From positions 1,364,001 through 1,428,000 of the forward strand of contig NZ_CP085335.1 in NCBI RefSeq assembly GCF_020618475.1: 64,000 nucleotides of DNA, read 5' to 3'. The translations under genes were made by a program, and so were the position numbers. This document shows, piece by piece, positions 9,232 through 18,238 of this stretch (positions within the stretch are counted from its first letter, which is position 1; the number at the start of each line of letters is the position of its first letter). The DNA is from Haladaptatus halobius. GTDB lineage: Archaea > Halobacteriota > Halobacteria > Halobacteriales > Haladaptataceae. The notes under the pieces were generated by a model, which did not search any database, had not been told where the DNA came from, and saw only the letters and a list, made by a program, of their open reading frames with translations.

Positions 9232-9821
9232 GCCGTCTCCTCCCAGCCGAGATAGCGCGCGAACAGGTCGTCGATGGCGCCGTCCGCGTCATTCACGCCG
9301 AGCGTGGCGCGTCGGATTCGAACGCCGTCGCCGGTCGCCAGCAGAACGGTCACCGTCTCGTCCGAGTCGGTCGAATCGAACTGGCTCGCTTCGACGCCGT
9401 CGCGCACGATGTCGGCGACGAGGTCGTGGAGGTAGCGGTCGTTACGTCGTAGTTGCTTGCGGTAGTCGTCGCTGTACGGCGCTTGCGCCCGGAGTTCGAG
9501 GAGCGCGACGTGGAAATCACGTTTCTCGTCGTCCGACGGCCCCGACAGGAAGAGGTCGAACAACTCCCGCAGTCGCTCCGCCGGGTCGTCGTTTTCGATG
9601 GTCTCTACGTGTTCGCGGAGATTCTCAAGGAGATAGTCAAGGAAGGCGACGAAGAGGTCTTCTTTCGTCTCGTAGTGGTAGTGGATGAGCAACTTGCTCT
9701 TCTCGAACTCGGCCGCGATATCCTGCATCGTCAGGTCGGCGTACCCGTGCTCGCAGAGCGCGCAGTACGTCGCGCGCATGATGGATTCACGGGTGTCCGA
9801 CGCGTCGGTTAGCTGGTTCAT
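9228..9821 (-). CDS. TetR/AcrR-family repressor
   Basis: 197 residues with a classic TetR N-terminal helix-turn-helix (ESIMRATYCALCEHGYADLT, IAAEFEKSKLLIHYHYETKEDLF) and an alpha-helical C-terminal ligand domain. It is followed by the MATE exporter gene with a GTGA overlap, the common arrangement of a repressor co-transcribed with the pump it controls. An operator-like TGAC-N6-GTCA palindrome sits immediately upstream of its ATG. The inducer is unknown. Because the pump gene has an amber codon, the regulator may now control only itself. Confidence 0.9.
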   Translation of the reverse strand: MNQLTDASDTRESIMRATYCALCEHGYADLTMQDIAAEFEKSKLLIHYHYETKEDLFVAFLDYLLENLREHVETIENDDPAERLRELFDLFLSGPSDDEKRDFHVALLELRAQAPYSDDYRKQLRRNDRYLHDLVADIVRDGVEASQFDSTDSDETVTVLLATGDGVRIRRATLGVNDADGAIDDLFARYLGWEETA

Positions 9822-9825
9822 TAAC

Positions 9826-9839
9826 TGACCAGTCAGTCA
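9826..9839. promoter_or_regulatory. TetR operator candidate TGACCAGTCAGTCA
   Basis: The palindrome TGAC-CAGTCA-GTCA begins four bases upstream of the TetR start codon (9819-9821). This half-site style is typical of TetR-family operators, and its place over the transcription start fits autorepression of the tetR-MATE operon. No footprint data can be inferred. Confidence 0.6.
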
Positions 9840-10020
9840 GAACGGCGTAAGTAGGTTCTGTTTTCGGAAGCCGGGGAAAATCGTATCGGTCGTAGCGACG
9901 ACCGCGCCCCGACCGACGCCCGCGGCGAACCGCTCGTTCCGTCCGATAGGAGCGCGTCGTGCGATTGAGTAACGAGAATCGTAAGCGAGTCACTACCGTA
10001 CCAACCGTTCCCATAAATTT

Positions 10021-10038
10021 TTACTCGAAAGTGAGTAA
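10021..10038. promoter_or_regulatory. Inverted repeat TTACTC-N6-GAGTAA before a TATA-like element
   Basis: A perfect 6-base inverted repeat (TTACTCGAAAGTGAGTAA) followed directly by an AT-rich, TATA-like CTTATTAATC (10040-10049), about 80 bases before the ATG of the small membrane protein gene at 10122. The position just upstream of the TATA element suits an activator or repressor site. The regulator is unknown. Confidence 0.5.
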
Positions 10039-10121
10039 GACTTATTAATCACCGTCTCCTACCACGAGTTGATGAATGAAACAGCCTTCCAGCAAACGAT
10101 TACAGTCGAGGTAGAGAGATA

Positions 10122-10427
10122 ATGTGGCAAGATATCGTGTTCCTCTGCGGCAGCGTCTTCTCCCTCCTCGTCCTCGTGCCGACCCTGCGAGATTCGATGG
10201 CGAACATCCCGCTCGGAACCTCTCTCCCGTCCGCCACCATCGGCATCGTCTACGGAACCGCGTTCTTCACTCTCGGGATGAGCCTCTCCGCCGCCGGGTC
10301 GTTCCTCACGGGGGTCATGTGGAGCCTCATCGCTATCCTTCGCTCGCCGAACCCGTTCGACGGTTTCGCCGAATCCGAAGTCGAGACGCAGTCGCCCCAG
10401 TACTCCGGAGCGCAACACGCGGACTGA
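10122..10427 (+). CDS. Small haloarchaeal membrane protein
   Basis: 101 residues, three hydrophobic segments: about 3-22 (IVFLCGSVFSLLVLVP), 40-62 (IGIVYGTAFFTLGMSLSAAG) and 63-74 (FLTGVMWSLIAIL), then a soluble tail. It resembles small membrane proteins found widely in haloarchaea and of unknown role. The ATG follows a promoter with an inverted repeat and TATA-like sequence, and the gene is followed by T-rich terminator-like tracts, so it is probably a single-gene unit. Confidence 0.8.
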   Translation: MWQDIVFLCGSVFSLLVLVPTLRDSMANIPLGTSLPSATIGIVYGTAFFTLGMSLSAAGSFLTGVMWSLIAILRSPNPFDGFAESEVETQSPQYSGAQHAD

Positions 10428-10456
10428 ACGGTTCTCGCGAAACGTTATCGCATCGG

Positions 10457-10496
10457 TTTTTCTCCCGATTGCGGAAACAATACTTCCTCTTTTTTT
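10457..10496 (+). terminator. T-rich terminator-like tracts
   Basis: Downstream of the small membrane protein gene are a run of five T (10457-10461) and a run of seven T (10490-10496) in a pyrimidine-rich context. Archaeal terminators are typically oligo-T tracts without a required hairpin, so this is a likely end of the 10122 transcript. Confidence 0.5.
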
Positions 10497-10565
10497 GCGA
10501 CGTGGTCTCGAAAGAGCGACGAAAAGACGCGAGAAAACCGCGGATAGAAGCGTCCGCGGCGAGGT

Positions 10566-11831
10566 TCACTGGGGGGACTCGAACGCCGCGGTGTCCACCG
10601 GGATCGGTTCGGGGCCGAGCGCGAACGTCTCCCACGTCCACCGGAACGACGCGGTTTTCGGAAGCACCTCGAACAGCATCCTCGCCAGCGGACCCCCGAC
10701 CCACGCCGGAATGGAATCGCGGTGGGGGACGTACCACGACAGCACCCGTTCTCCCCGTCGCTGGAGGTGCAGGACTTCTTCTACTGCGGGACGTCGCTGC
10801 GATTCGAACCGACCGAGTTGCTCGTTCGGAAGCGTGTCGTCCGCCGCCTCCAGCGCAGTCACGATGATCGAATAGGCGACCACCGCGTCTTGGATGGCGA
10901 GACCGTTGCCCTGTCCGCCGACCGGCGAAGCGACGTGTGCGGCGTCGCCGAGCAGGAGGAGGCCGTCTTTCGTCCACGTCTCGCTCCGCCCGGGTTCGAT
11001 GCGGAGGAGCGAGCACTGGTCGAAGCTCCGGAGGTGACGGGCGATGGTCGAATCGACCGCCGCGACCCGTTTCCGAAGGGCGTCGATTCCTCGCTCTCGA
11101 ATCGCCGGATACGTTCCCTTCTCGACGAACCATCCGGCCTGCGCGTCCTCAGCGCCGAGTCCGAAGTAGAGTAAGATACCCTCGCTCTCGATGCGTCCTT
11201 GCGCGGCGGTGCCGACCGCGTCCGCCGGCAGTTTGAACCACAACAGTTCCACGTCGGAGTCGAACAGTCCAGGATTGATTCCGGCGGCCTTCCGAACCGC
11301 GGAGTATCGCCCGTCCGCGCCGACGACGAGGCGGCTCCGGAGCTCGAGTTCCTCGTCGCGTTCGCGGTCGGTCGCGGTCGTCGCGGGACGAAATTCGAAG
11401 TCGTCGAACTCGTTCGCGCGGTCGACGAACAGTCGAAGCAGCGGCGGCTGTTCCATCAGCAGGCCGTAGTCGTAGGACACGGGGAGCGTCGAGAGGTCGA
11501 TGACGTCGTATGAGCGTTCGAACACCGTCACGACGGGGCGTCGAATCTCGTCGTGGTCGAGCGCCAGCACGTCGCTCAGCACGCCCATCCCCTCGAACAA
11601 CCGGAGCACGAGCGGTTGGAAGAAGTATCCTCGGAACTCGCGATCGAGGTCGGCGTGGCGCTTCAGCAAGACCGTCTCGACGCCGCTTCGAGCGAGGAGA
11701 TAGCTCAACACGCACCCGCCCGGCCCGGCTCCGACGACCACGACGTCCGGGCCGGCGGTTGCGGTGTCCTCCTTGTCGGTCACGACGCGCTCGTCCGCGG
11801 ACACATTACTCCCCGTCGACCTCCGACTCAC
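10566..11831 (-). CDS. FAD-dependent aromatic-monooxygenase-type oxidoreductase
   Basis: About 421 residues. The N-terminal Rossmann motif VVVVGAGPGG binds FAD, and the second FAD motif LLLLGDAAHVASPVGGQG places it in the PHBH/UbiH-like flavin monooxygenase group. VVGADGRYSAVR is the usual DG motif. The substrate is unknown. It is the last gene of an apparent operon after the acyl-CoA synthetase and the phosphotransacetylase-like gene. The ATG at 11831 overlaps the previous gene by 26 bases; a GTG at 11804, just past that gene's TAA, is an equally plausible start (412 residues). Confidence 0.85.
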   Translation of the reverse strand: MSRRSTGSNVSADERVVTDKEDTATAGPDVVVVGAGPGGCVLSYLLARSGVETVLLKRHADLDREFRGYFFQPLVLRLFEGMGVLSDVLALDHDEIRRPVVTVFERSYDVIDLSTLPVSYDYGLLMEQPPLLRLFVDRANEFDDFEFRPATTATDRERDEELELRSRLVVGADGRYSAVRKAAGINPGLFDSDVELLWFKLPADAVGTAAQGRIESEGILLYFGLGAEDAQAGWFVEKGTYPAIRERGIDALRKRVAAVDSTIARHLRSFDQCSLLRIEPGRSETWTKDGLLLLGDAAHVASPVGGQGNGLAIQDAVVAYSIIVTALEAADDTLPNEQLGRFESQRRPAVEEVLHLQRRGERVLSWYVPHRDSIPAWVGGPLARMLFEVLPKTASFRWTWETFALGPEPIPVDTAAFESPQ

Positions 11832-12882
11832 CTACCAGCGCGTCCACATCGGCGTGGTCGTGGAGGAGTTCTCGCATCCGCTCGACCGTCTCCTCGTCTC
11901 GGGTTCGACCGCTGTGAACTACATCCTCGGCGCGTTCGATGGTCGTCAGGGTGTCCCCCTGCACAAGCAGGATGGGGACGCCCTTCTCCTCCGCCTTGCC
12001 GATGACGGCTCCCGGCGGGCGGAACCCGCCGGTCAGCACGAGGCACTTCACGCCGGGCGCTTCCAGCGCGACGGTGTGCAGGTCGGGGCGGTCGCCCCCG
12101 GTGACGAGCGCGGCGTCTTTCGTCCGGCGGAGGTGGCGCAGCGCCTTATCGCCGCTCATCGCGCCGACGACGAATCGCTCCACGAAGGCGTCGGTGTCGG
12201 CCCCGGTGAGTAAATCGGCGTTGAGTTCCTCCGCGAGGTCGCCCACCGTAACGCCCGCGAGGTCTCGCTGGTGCGGAACGACGCCGAGGACTGGAACGTC
12301 GCGCCCTTCGAGGAAGGGAACCACGTCGGTTTCGAGCGGGTCGAAGTTCGCGTTCGCCACGGCGTTGAACAGGACGCCTTCGAGTCGGTCACCCACGTCG
12401 CCGACGGCGGCGAGAAGGTCGTCCACGTCGCTTCCCCGCTCGTAGTGCGAGAGGAGAAGCACGTCGGCGTCGAGCAGGTCGGCGACCTCCGGGTCGGTGA
12501 GGTTCACGATGCCGCCCGTCGTGAGTTTACCGCCGCCTTCCACGACCATCAGGTCGGTGCTCTCGGCAAGCGACTCGAAGCTCGTTCGAACCTGCTCGCG
12601 GAGTTCTTCGGGCTCCGCGCGACCGCGGATGGCCTGCTCGATGAAAGTCGGCGAGTAAACGACGGGTTCGAGTTCGTGCATCTCCGCGTCCAATCCGAGC
12701 AGTTCGCGGGCCAGCATGGGGTCTTCGTCCAAGGTCTTACCCACGTTGCTCTGGAGGCGGGTTCCCTTCGGTTTCATGTAGCCCACCGACAGCCCGCGCT
12801 CCTGTGCGAGCCGCGCCAGCGCGAGAGCGACGGCGGTCTTACCTGTGCTTTCTTCGGTTGCGGTGACGAGTATCGTGTTCAT
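11806..12882 (-). CDS. Phosphotransacetylase-like protein (BioD-type P-loop plus DRTGG domain)
   Basis: 358 residues. Residues 1-210 form a dethiobiotin-synthetase-like P-loop domain (ILVTATEESTGKTAVALALA) with a Switch-like DLMVVEGGGKL. A DRTGG domain follows (about 215-320; the hallmark here reads VTGGDRPDLH). Relatives are the N-terminal halves of Pta-type phosphotransacetylases, without the catalytic domain, and probably act as regulatory or nucleotide-sensing proteins. Its ATG overlaps the stop of the acyl-CoA synthetase gene (ATGA), which suggests translational coupling and a link to acetyl-CoA/acetate metabolism. Confidence 0.85.
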   Translation of the reverse strand: MNTILVTATEESTGKTAVALALARLAQERGLSVGYMKPKGTRLQSNVGKTLDEDPMLARELLGLDAEMHELEPVVYSPTFIEQAIRGRAEPEELREQVRTSFESLAESTDLMVVEGGGKLTTGGIVNLTDPEVADLLDADVLLLSHYERGSDVDDLLAAVGDVGDRLEGVLFNAVANANFDPLETDVVPFLEGRDVPVLGVVPHQRDLAGVTVGDLAEELNADLLTGADTDAFVERFVVGAMSGDKALRHLRRTKDAALVTGGDRPDLHTVALEAPGVKCLVLTGGFRPPGAVIGKAEEKGVPILLVQGDTLTTIERAEDVVHSGRTRDEETVERMRELLHDHADVDALVGESEVDGE

Positions 12883-14981
12883 AGTTCGTCCGTGTCCACG
12901 GTCAGTCTGATGTCGATGGCGCGCACGCCGTCGGGCGTGGCGACGAGGGGGTTCACGTCCAGTTCGAGGATGGCGGGGAAGTCGGTCACGAGTTGCGAGA
13001 GGCGCTGGATGCTCTCGACCACGCCCTCCACGTCGGCGGGGTCGCGGCCCCTCGCGCCGCGAAGCAGGGGCGCGGCTTCGATTTCGTCTATCATCTCGCG
13101 GGCTTCGCGCTCGCTCACGGGCGCGACCCGGAAGGTGGTGTCCTCGAGGATTTCCACGAAGATGCCGCCGAGTCCGAACAGCAGGAGCGGACCGAACTGC
13201 GGGTCGCGGTTCATTCCGATGATGGTCTCGGTGCCCGAATCGAGGTCGACCATCGCCTGTACCTGCACGCCGAGGATGGTCGCGTCGGGCTGGTAGTTGC
13301 GCGCTCGCGTCACCAGGTCTTCGTAGGCGTCGTACACGTCCTCGTTCGAGACGCCGACTCGCACCCCCCCGATGTCGGATTTGTGCAGGATATCGGGGCT
13401 GACTATCTTCATCACTACCTCCCCGTCGATGTTCTGTGCGGCGGCCACGGCGTCCTCCGGCGCGTCGACGATAACTCCGTCGGGCGTCGGGATTCCGTAG
13501 GCGTCGAGGAGCTCCATCGCTTCCACGCCGAGGCGGTTGTCGCCGCGGTCTTTCGCCCGCGAGAGTATCTCTCGTGCGCGCTCCCTGTCCACGTCGAACG
13601 TCGTCGGCTCCTCGTACTCGCGCCGACTGATGTCACGGTACGAGACGAGCGCGTCGAGGCTCCGCACCGCCCGCGCAGGGTCGAAGTAGTTCGGAATGCC
13701 ACCCTCGCGCAACGCGTCTTTCGCTTTTTCGGTGCGTTCCCCGCCCATCAGGGTCGCCGCGACCGGTTTGTCGTGTTTCGCCTGTAGCTCGACGATCGCC
13801 TCCGCGAGGTCGGGGTAGTCGATGACCGCGGTCGGGGCAGAGAGCACCACCGCCGCGCCGACGTTCTCGTCGGCCAGCGCGAGGTCGATGGCCCTGTGGA
13901 ACCGGTCGATGTCGGCGTCCCCGATGGCGTCGATGGGGTTGTAGATGTTCGCCTCCTCCGGCATCGCCTCCGAGAGCGCGTCGTGAGTCTCTTTCGAGAA
14001 CGACGCTAGCGAAAGGTTCGAATCGCCCACGGCGTCGGTAGTCATCACGCCCGGCCCGCCCGCGTTCGTGACGATAGCTACCTCGTCCCGCTCGGGTAGG
14101 GGTTGCCCCGCCAGAATCTGGGCGAAGTCGAACAGTTCTTGGACGTTCTCGACGCGCAGGACGCCCGCCTGCCGGAGGCCCGCTTCGTAGGCGCGGTCGC
14201 TGCCTGCCAGCGTCCCGGTGTGCGAGGAGACGGCCTGCGCCCCCGCCTCGGTTCGTCCGGATTTCACCATCACGATAGGCGTGTCGTCGGTCGCGTCGCG
14301 GGCCGCCGAGATGAACACCTCGCCGTCCTCGATGCCTTCGAGGTAGGCGAGAATAACGTCGGTGTCGGGGTCATCGCCCCACGCTCTGACGAAATCCGTC
14401 TCGTCCAGCACGGCCTTGTTTCCGAGCGACACCACGTCCTTGAAGCCCAGCCCTTCGTCGTTGGCCCAGTCGAGCACCGCGGTGATGAACGCCCCCGACT
14501 GACTCATGAACGACATCGATCCCGGCAGGGCGTTATCCGGGCCGAAGGTCGCGTTCATGTCGACGGGCGTGCTCATCACCCCGAGACTGTTCGGGCCGAC
14601 GAGGTTCAGGTCGTACTCGGCCGCGACTTCCTGCAATTCCTTCTCTCGCTCCGCTCCTTCGCGTCCCGTTTCGCCGAACCCGGCAGTGATGACGACGACG
14701 TTCTGCACGCCCGCCTCGCCCGCGTCGCGCACCACGTCGACGGTGACGTTGGGCGGCACGACGACCACCGCGAGGTCGACGTCCGGGGCGGAGGCGAGGT
14801 CGGGGTAGCACTTCAGGCCGAATACCTCGTCGTAGTTCGGGTTCACGGGCACCGTCTCGCCGTCGAAGTCGTCGCGCAGGTTCGTCACGATGGCGCGACC
14901 GATTGAGCCTTCGCTCTCGGTCGCTCCGACGACTGCGACTCGTGACGGCGCGAAGATATCGGAGAGTACGCGGTTACCCAT
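12879..14981 (-). CDS. ADP-forming acetate/acyl-CoA ligase, fused alpha-beta chain
   Basis: I place the start at MGNRVLSDIFAPSRVAVVGA (14981), giving 700 residues, the usual length for the fused enzyme; the open frame to 15482 is a shadow of neighbours. CoA-binding (VAVVGATESEGSIGRA), succinyl-CoA-ligase-like domains with the catalytic-His loop (SSHTGTLAGSD) and a C-terminal ATP-grasp domain (GVEAMELLDAYGIPTP, KIVSPDILHKSDIGGV) are in order. The enzyme makes acetate (or another acid), ATP and CoA from acyl-CoA, ADP and phosphate, the main archaeal route of acetate formation. First gene of a three-gene operon. Confidence 0.93.
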   Translation of the reverse strand: MGNRVLSDIFAPSRVAVVGATESEGSIGRAIVTNLRDDFDGETVPVNPNYDEVFGLKCYPDLASAPDVDLAVVVVPPNVTVDVVRDAGEAGVQNVVVITAGFGETGREGAEREKELQEVAAEYDLNLVGPNSLGVMSTPVDMNATFGPDNALPGSMSFMSQSGAFITAVLDWANDEGLGFKDVVSLGNKAVLDETDFVRAWGDDPDTDVILAYLEGIEDGEVFISAARDATDDTPIVMVKSGRTEAGAQAVSSHTGTLAGSDRAYEAGLRQAGVLRVENVQELFDFAQILAGQPLPERDEVAIVTNAGGPGVMTTDAVGDSNLSLASFSKETHDALSEAMPEEANIYNPIDAIGDADIDRFHRAIDLALADENVGAAVVLSAPTAVIDYPDLAEAIVELQAKHDKPVAATLMGGERTEKAKDALREGGIPNYFDPARAVRSLDALVSYRDISRREYEEPTTFDVDRERAREILSRAKDRGDNRLGVEAMELLDAYGIPTPDGVIVDAPEDAVAAAQNIDGEVVMKIVSPDILHKSDIGGVRVGVSNEDVYDAYEDLVTRARNYQPDATILGVQVQAMVDLDSGTETIIGMNRDPQFGPLLLFGLGGIFVEILEDTTFRVAPVSEREAREMIDEIEAAPLLRGARGRDPADVEGVVESIQRLSQLVTDFPAILELDVNPLVATPDGVRAIDIRLTVDTDEL

Positions 14982-15040
14982 CGTTCGGAAATCGGTCAGC
15001 GCGGGATTAAAAGTAGTGCCCGTCTCGCGTACCGCGAGAA

Positions 15041-15454
15041 TTAGCCATCGCGGTCGTGCGCCCGTCGAACCGCGCGTTCGAGGGCGTCTCGGTCGGATGC
15101 GTAGTGGAGGTGCGTCCCGCAGTCGCAGTCGGATGCCCCGATTCCCGAAACCGACCGAACTTCGTCGCTGAGGTTCCGGGCAACTGCACATTCCACGTCT
15201 TCGTCCGGTGTTCGCACGTCTCCCGCGAGTCGGGCGTCGGGATGGCCGAGCAAGTAATCGACGTGCCAGTGGCGGGCGTCGTTTTCTCCGGAGGCGACTC
15301 GTGCGTGGCGGTCGACGCGCGAGAAGCCACCCTGTCCGAAGGCGCTGCCGGTGTAGGCGTACCTGCCCGAATCGAGTTCCATCGCGCCTTTCGCGCCGAA
15401 CTCGATCGTCGCGGGACGGACGAGTTCGACCAGCAGGGTGTAGGTTCCTTTCAC
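15041..15454 (-). CDS. DUF123 (GIY-YIG-like) domain protein
   Basis: 137 residues matching the DUF123 domain that is found alone or fused to endonuclease III in archaea: GTYTLLVELVRPATIEFG, SGRYAYTGSAFGQGG (the GIY-YIG-like core) and ARHWHVDYLLGHP. A CDCGTHLHY segment near the end holds possible metal ligands. Nuclease activity is suspected for the family but not proven. The start is GTG at 15454, overlapping the TGA of the upstream DUF4149 gene (GTGA), so the two are likely co-translated. Confidence 0.85.
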   Translation of the reverse strand: MKGTYTLLVELVRPATIEFGAKGAMELDSGRYAYTGSAFGQGGFSRVDRHARVASGENDARHWHVDYLLGHPDARLAGDVRTPDEDVECAVARNLSDEVRSVSGIGASDCDCGTHLHYASDRDALERAVRRAHDRDG

Positions 15455-15879
15455 AGATGCGAGAGAGCCAGACCGCTCGCAACCGCGAGCATGATGACGT
15501 CGTTCAACAGCACCGACTGCTTGTGGTACTTGGCGAATCTCTTGTCGTCCGGCTCCCCCATCTTCGGGACGAGTCTTGCATTGGCGTAGATGGTGGCGGC
15601 GAGCGCGACCAGTACGAGCGGTCCAATCGTGAGCGCGGCGACCGAATCCAGCGCGTTCTCACTCCCGGCGATTATCGCGGCAAAAACCGCGGTAAAGCCG
15701 AGTACCTCGCCGAACTCGTAGTATTTCGGGAAGATGGCGTTGACCACCTCCCCCGCGTCGTCGTCGAGCACGTCGAACGTCGTCGGCGCGCCGATGAATG
15801 AGAATAAGATCGTGCTTCCGAGCCACATTCCGAGACTCGCGTCCAAGACCAACAACAAGCCCGTTTCGAAGAGACTCAT
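15451..15879 (-). CDS. DUF4149 membrane protein
   Basis: 142 residues from MSLFETGLLLVLDASLGMWLG. Four hydrophobic segments (about 5-30, 52-75, 78-100, 118-140) and the TTFDVLDDDAGEVVNAIFPKYY loop match the DUF4149/TMEM205-like family of small membrane proteins with unknown role. The chosen ATG leaves 44 bases to the YbaK gene upstream; a longer open frame to 16020 overlaps that gene and is unlikely. The last codons overlap the next gene's GTG start. Confidence 0.85.
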   Translation of the reverse strand: MSLFETGLLLVLDASLGMWLGSTILFSFIGAPTTFDVLDDDAGEVVNAIFPKYYEFGEVLGFTAVFAAIIAGSENALDSVAALTIGPLVLVALAATIYANARLVPKMGEPDDKRFAKYHKQSVLLNDVIMLAVASGLALSHL

Positions 15880-15923
15880 GGCGGAAGGTGTGAACTGTAG
15901 TAAAATCGAAGTTTCGATTACTC

Positions 15924-16400
15924 TCATTCGCTCACGTCGGCGACGGTCGCGCCCGAGAACTCCCGCAGTTTTTCGGGCGCGATCGGAAACACGGCCTCGG
16001 GCGTCCCCGCCGCACCCCACACCGTCTCGAACTCCGCGAGCGTCTCGTCCAGATAAACGGGCAGTTCGGCGTCGTGGCAGAAGGGCGGCACGCCGCCGAT
16101 GGACCAGCCGACCGTGTTCCGAATCTCGGCGGCGTCGGCCATCCCGACCTCGCTTTCCGGTACGTCTTCGGCGTCGGCGAGTTTCGCCTCGCTCACTCGG
16201 TTAGCCCCGCTGGTGACGACGACCGCGAGGTCGTCGCCGACGCGGAAGACGAGGCTGCTGGCGATCTGTGCCACCTCGCATCCGATGGCGTCGGCGGCGT
16301 CGGCGGCGGTTTTCGTTCCCTCCGGGAACTCGTGAACGTCCACGTCGAAACCGTACTCCGCGTCGGCGCGCTCGCCGAACTCTCGCGCTCGCTGGTGCAT
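15924..16400 (-). CDS. YbaK/EbsC-type aminoacyl-tRNA deacylase
   Basis: 158 residues. Family landmarks are FPEGTKTAADAADAIGCEVAQIASSLVFR, the VVTSGANRVSEAKLA segment and the GGVPPFCH motif with its glycine-rich substrate loop. YbaK/ProX-type proteins hydrolyse mischarged tRNA in trans (for example Cys- or Ala-tRNAPro). The ATG at 16400 gives the usual length; the track of open frame above it does not look coding. Confidence 0.9.
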   Translation of the reverse strand: MHQRAREFGERADAEYGFDVDVHEFPEGTKTAADAADAIGCEVAQIASSLVFRVGDDLAVVVTSGANRVSEAKLADAEDVPESEVGMADAAEIRNTVGWSIGGVPPFCHDAELPVYLDETLAEFETVWGAAGTPEAVFPIAPEKLREFSGATVADVSE

Positions 16401-16470
16401 GACGGTATCTCTTTCTGGGGCGATAAATCGGTGGCGGTGCCGTCTTCGTTTGCAGGCGACGACTCGGCGA

Positions 16471-17320
16471 TTACGCCTCGTCGTTCGAATCGGCGGGGGA
16501 GCCGACGTGGAAGCTATCAACCGTGGCGGCGAGCGATTCCGCTTGTCGTGCAAGCGATTCGGCGCTTCGGGATACTTCGCTGAGCGAGGCGGTCTGTTCT
16601 TCTGTCGCGGCCGCCACCTCCTCCGCCTCCGCGGCGGTCTCCTCGCTGATCCGCGTCACTTCGTCCATCACGGCGACCACTTCCTCCGTGGTCGCGGCTT
16701 GGTCGTATGTCACGTCGTTTATCTCGCTGACGCCGATGCTCGTCTCCTCGACGTTGTTCACGATCTCCCGAAGCGATTCTTGGGCCTTGTGAACCATTTC
16801 GGTACCGTCTGAGATGGCGTCGCGCGTCTTCCGGATATCGTCGGCGGTCAGTTCCGCGTGTTCCCTGACGGTGTCGATGCGGCATTCGATGTCGCCGACC
16901 GCTTCTTTCGTCTCGTTCGCCGCGCCCGCCGACGCGAGCGCCGGGTGCGTGCTGGACGGACTGACCGCGATGATGCCCTCGCTGGCGAGTCTCTCGGAGA
17001 GCGCGAGCGAGATGTCGCTGACGATCGGCCCGGCGAATCCGATGACCCCCGCGTCGACGAGGGAGTCGAAGGCCTTCTTCGCCTTTTTGAGGTCGAGTTC
17101 GCTGTCCTCGACCGTGAGTTCGATGGTTCGCCGAGCGGCCCGCCCGCGCGATTGATGTCGGCGACCGCTTGTTCGACCGCGTGACGGTGGTGTTTCGCAA
17201 CGGTTCCGAGGAATCTCGATGCCGAGAGCGGCAACAGCGCGCCGAATTGGATCGGCGACTGGTTCAGCTTCCCACCGAGACAGCCGGACAGCGTACCGAC
17301 CGCCGGAAGTCCCCCGGTCA
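16471..17320 (-). pseudogene. Chimera of ABC substrate-binding lipoprotein and chemotaxis transducer remnant
   Basis: On the minus strand a lipoprotein-like start (VGTLSGCLGG) leads to a Leu/Ile/Val-binding-protein N-terminus (VEQAVADINRAGGPLG), followed by a frameshift near 17130. The binding-protein sequence resumes (VDAGVIGFAGPIVSDISLAL, VSPSSTHPALASAG) and then switches at about 16915 to the signalling end of a methyl-accepting chemotaxis protein (EIVNNVEETSIGVSEI, EEVAAATEEQTASLSEVSRS). Neither half is complete: no C-lobe of the binding protein, no membrane or HAMP part, and no MCP hairpin tip. The likely origin is a deletion fusing two neighbouring genes, plus a frameshift. Confidence 0.75.
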
Positions 17321-17478
17321 GACGCAGATAATCCGCCTCGATATATCAAGAGTCATTCAAAGCCATGGATAGTCGAGTTACGAATAGTTCTTTCGGTTAA
17401 CAGTTATTAAATTTGATAATTTCCGGGTTCAGTGTCGTCTATTTGTACGTCGTGGTTTCAGCTGCCGGCGATTTTGAG

Positions 17479-17804
17479 CTACTGCCGATCGAGGCGATCG
17501 TTTCGGCGGGAATTCATCTCGTCCCGTTCTTCGATTCGAGACTCGTACTTCGCCATCGCCTCGTCCAGGGCCGCACCGGCGTCGATATCCAACGATTCAG
17601 CAAGCGACAGGAGCGAAAAGAGCGCATCTTCCAACTCGTTCGAGTTGACCGAAATCGCGTCGCGTTTTGCACCGTAGGCGGTCGATTCGTTCGCATCTTT
17701 CGCCAGTTCGCCGACCTCCGACGCGAGGTCGAGCAGTCGGTATGCGGGTGGCGCGTCTAGCTCGTTCTCGGCGAAAACCGTGCGACGGTCTGTTGCTCTT
17801 TCAT
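17479..17804 (-). pseudogene. MazG-like pyrophosphohydrolase, frameshifted near its start
   Basis: From the ATG at 17804 the frame reads MKEQQTVAR and then must shift near 17770 to continue as FAENELDAPPAYRLLDLASE. The remainder is a good MazG-like helical protein, with EVGELAKDA and ELEDALFSLLSLAESL carrying the acidic metal-binding pattern, ending KYESRIEERDEM and a TAG at 17479. Intact relatives are about 95-100 residues and hydrolyse nucleoside triphosphates. A single indel makes this copy probably nonfunctional, unless it is a sequence error. Confidence 0.65.
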
Positions 17805-17857
17805 GGTTGTTTCATTTCGGGCCGGGAATTTAGACCCCGCGAGTCGAAGTCGGGGTG

Positions 17858-18238
17858 ATGGAACTCGAAGTGAGAACCGCCGAGCGCGTGGACATCGTCA
17901 ACATCACCGACCGAGTGGCGGAGTGCGTCGCCGACTCCGCCGACGCCGACACCTGCACCGTCTTCGTGCCGCATACGACCGCCGGGGTGGTCGTCAACGA
18001 GAACGAACACCGTCTGCTCACCGACCTCGAAAACGCGCTGTCGCGTCTGATTCCGGAGGCCGACGACTATCAACACGACCGAATGGACGACAACGCGGAC
18101 GCACATCTCCGGTCGGCGTTGCTCGGTGAGCACGCGACGATTCCCGTCGAGGACGGCGAACTCCAACTCGGAACGTGGCAGTCGATACTGTTCGTGGAGT
18201 GCGACGGACCGCGGACGCGCCGGGTGGTCGTCTGCTAA
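17858..18238 (+). CDS. YjbQ (UPF0047) family protein
   Basis: About 126 residues with the family's features: TCTVFVPHTTAGVVVNENEH, HLRSALLGEHATIPVEDGEL and LGTWQSILFVECDGPRTRRV. The His and Asn/Glu residues form the conserved pocket; bacterial members show weak thiamine-phosphate synthase activity, but the true role is unclear. ATG at 17858 is preceded by an in-frame GTG at 17855. The TAA stop overlaps by two bases the stop of the convergent zinc-ribbon gene. Confidence 0.9.
   Translation: MELEVRTAERVDIVNITDRVAECVADSADADTCTVFVPHTTAGVVVNENEHRLLTDLENALSRLIPEADDYQHDRMDDNADAHLRSALLGEHATIPVEDGELQLGTWQSILFVECDGPRTRRVVVC

Noticed and set aside
12879..15482. An 867-residue open frame on the minus strand
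   Set aside because: Residues 1-167 have no family match and overlap the DUF123 gene on the same strand; the acyl-CoA ligase starts at 14981 by homology.
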